A stretch of DNA of 64,000 nucleotides from an uncultured Bacilli bacterium (GTDB lineage Bacteria > Bacillota_I > Bacilli_A > RFN20 > CAG-826), in contig CALVHN010000005.1 of assembly GCA_944327845.1 (NCBI GenBank), positions 41,110 through 105,109 of the forward strand, read 5' to 3'. Below, piece after piece: positions 62,443 through 64,000 of this stretch. Below the pieces are notes generated by a model. It saw only the letters and a program-made list of their open reading frames with translations. It was not told where the DNA came from and searched no databases. The position numbers and the translations under genes are program-made. Every line of letters begins with the position of its first letter. Positions within the stretch are counted from its first letter, which is position 1.

Positions 62443-63204
62443 ATGGAAACTTATTTAAATGAAGAACAAGTTAAGCCTACCCTCAAAGAAGGATTTATTG
62501 GTAAGGTTTATACTTATATGGCTCTTGCTCTTGCAATAACTGGTGTTGTTGCAATTGGATTTAGCTATTTATTTAGTTATTTATGGGACATTAATGCTGC
62601 TGCAAGTTTAATGACTTATAACACAATTATTATTATTTCATCAATCGCTTTAATAATTTTAACTTTTGTAATGAATATTAAAGCTGTAAGAAATACTAAT
62701 TCTTTATTCTTATTAATAATATATGCCACAGTTTGGGGAATATTCGCTTCTTCTTTTGTTTATTATATAAATGATCCTGTTGTTTTAGGATTAACTTTTT
62801 TAGTCACAGCTTTTATCTTTTTAGGAGTATCTTTAATAGGCTATTTTATGAAAGGTAAAAAACTTGGACTTTTAGTGACAATTGTTACAGGATTAATTTT
62901 AGTTGTTGGTTTATTATCAATTGTTAATTTATGTATATTACCTTTCACCTTCCTTGGTGGAAGTGGAGCTTTTGAAGCTTATAGCTGGATATATTTAATT
63001 ATTGAAATTTGTTTAGTTGGTTATATGATTTTAATGGTTGTAATTGATACATTTAAAATGAAAAAACTTGCTGCTGTTAATGATCCTGTTATTTCAAAAT
63101 CATTAGCAATTACTTGTGCTTATACTTTATATAGTGACTTTGTTTTAATATTCCTTTATCTTTTAAAATTTATTGCTTTATTTGCAGCAAGTAATCGTAA
63201 TTAA
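62443..63204 (+). CDS. Bax inhibitor-1/YccA family membrane protein
   Basis: A 253-residue protein with seven hydrophobic segments from about residue 25 to 250. Seen: K-V-Y-T-Y-M-A-L-A-L-A-I-T-G near the start, F-L-G-V-S-L-I-G-Y in the middle, and a C-terminal L-Y-S-D-F-V-L-I-F-L-Y-L-L-K, all typical of bacterial BI-1 (UPF0005) proteins. Bacterial members such as BsYetJ act as pH-dependent calcium channels, and others interact with the FtsH protease. The role here is unproven. It has its own promoter and terminator and lies just before the rRNA operon. Confidence 0.9.
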   Translation: METYLNEEQVKPTLKEGFIGKVYTYMALALAITGVVAIGFSYLFSYLWDINAAASLMTYNTIIIISSIALIILTFVMNIKAVRNTNSLFLLIIYATVWGIFASSFVYYINDPVVLGLTFLVTAFIFLGVSLIGYFMKGKKLGLLVTIVTGLILVVGLLSIVNLCILPFTFLGGSGAFEAYSWIYLIIEICLVGYMILMVVIDTFKMKKLAAVNDPVISKSLAITCAYTLYSDFVLIFLYLLKFIALFAASNRN

Positions 63205-63234
63205 AAATAAATATTAAGTTTATATTAATTTAAG

Positions 63235-63257
63235 AGTGGCTTAAGGCCACTTTTTTA
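63235..63257 (+). terminator. Terminator after the BI-1 family gene
   Basis: AGTGGC (63235-63240) and GCCACT (63246-63251) pair around 5 nt, followed by TTTTT. It insulates the rRNA promoters. Confidence 0.88.
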
Positions 63258-63338
63258 CTATTTATCTTATATATTATATATATAAAAATCTGGCCAAAAA
63301 TTTAACATAAAAAATTATAAAAAAAATTAAAAAAACTA

Positions 63339-63367
63339 TTGTCACAGATAACTGGCTTTGATATACT
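63339..63367 (+). promoter_or_regulatory. rRNA operon promoter P1
   Basis: TTGTCA (63339-63344), 17 bp, TATACT (63362-63367), about 285 bp upstream of 16S. The stretch 63205-63650 holds no gene other than these leader signals. Confidence 0.75.
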
Positions 63368-63462
63368 TATTCATGCTCACGTTACGGGCCGGACTTAATA
63401 TAAAATTAATGTTTGTATTAAGAAAACATTTAAAAAAATTGTTAAAAAAATTAAAATAAATG

Positions 63463-63491
63463 TTGACACGACTTCTAAACGAGAGTAAACT
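63463..63491 (+). promoter_or_regulatory. rRNA operon promoter P2
   Basis: A consensus TTGACA (63463-63468), 17 bp, TAAACT (63486-63491), about 165 bp upstream of 16S. Tandem promoters are usual for Firmicutes rRNA operons. Confidence 0.75.
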
Positions 63492-63499
63492 AATTAAGC

Positions 63500-63571
63500 G
63501 CGTGTTTGAGGGAATAAGAAAATTCCTTCTAAAACAGTGAGAAACTGACACGCAAGAGATCTTTGAAAACT
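63500..63571 (+). promoter_or_regulatory. rRNA leader: processing stem and boxA-like antitermination site
   Basis: GCGTGT (63500-63505) pairs with ACACGC (63548-63553) around an inner hairpin. GATCTTTGAAAACT follows, like the leader element of Bacillus rRNA operons. Confidence 0.55.
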
Positions 63572-63650
63572 AGATAGATGTACAACAAACACAACGTCAA
63601 TTAATTTAAATTTTAAATATTTAAACCAGAATAATTTTGAAACAAGATAA

Positions 63651-64000
<350 letters not shown>

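Overview
The window is about 30% G+C and codes densely. It reads like a chromosomal segment of an uncultured low-GC Firmicute close to the Mollicutes/Erysipelotrichia border (RF39- or Acholeplasma-like gut Bacilli). The reasons are Bacilli-type Shine-Dalgarno sites, many lipoproteins and no outer-membrane genes, a ClpB without its N-domain under a CIRCE operator, an OppD-OppF fusion, and the start of a Bacilli-like 16S rRNA at the right edge. Tryptophan is read from TGG in all recognisable genes. None of the 39 complete genes ends in TGA (34 TAA, 5 TAG).

Layout. 1-4.7 kb: a partial DnaQ-like exonuclease, a TetR regulator divergent from a MacB/FtsX-type ABC exporter, and a membrane-anchored XRE regulator. 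4.8-7.9 kb: an inositol-phosphatase-family enzyme, an M6-type metalloprotease lipoprotein and an Nfu Fe-S scaffold. 8-27.5 kb: nine consecutive large lipoproteins built from Ig-like (Big_2/Big_3) domains, a repeat ending in Y-S-F-x-M-P, LolA-like central regions and a C-terminal beta-rich module. 27.5-42.5 kb: a subtilisin-like lipoprotein protease followed by an oligopeptide ABC transporter with odd parts: a Big_2-fused OppA, an OppC with a ~490-residue external insertion, and a fused OppDF with a helical insertion. 42.5-49.2 kb: membrane GDPD, an unknown membrane protein, a structured RNA, a second membrane XRE regulator, uridine kinase, DegV and ClpB. 49.3-57 kb: a LytTR two-component system placed directly before a promoter with a direct-repeat operator and a perfect cre site. 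That promoter drives a small membrane protein, a domain-permuted GH3 beta-glucosidase and a carbohydrate-binding lipoprotein. 57-63.2 kb: a tandem-HTH regulator, M18 aminopeptidase, gap-pgk-tpiA and a BI-1 family protein. 63.3-64 kb: tandem rRNA promoters and the first ~350 nt of 16S rRNA.

How it fits together. Two surface proteases, binding lipoproteins, the Opp transporter and the cytosolic M18 aminopeptidase would form a route for scavenging extracellular protein. The GH3/CBM operon is a second, sugar-responsive surface function under apparent LytTR and CcpA control. Across the window an AT-rich ~37-bp motif recurs between genes in both orientations. Four genes (two XRE regulators, nfu and the LytTR regulator) have a -10 box 6-7 nt before the start codon and no Shine-Dalgarno site, so they are probably translated from leaderless mRNAs.
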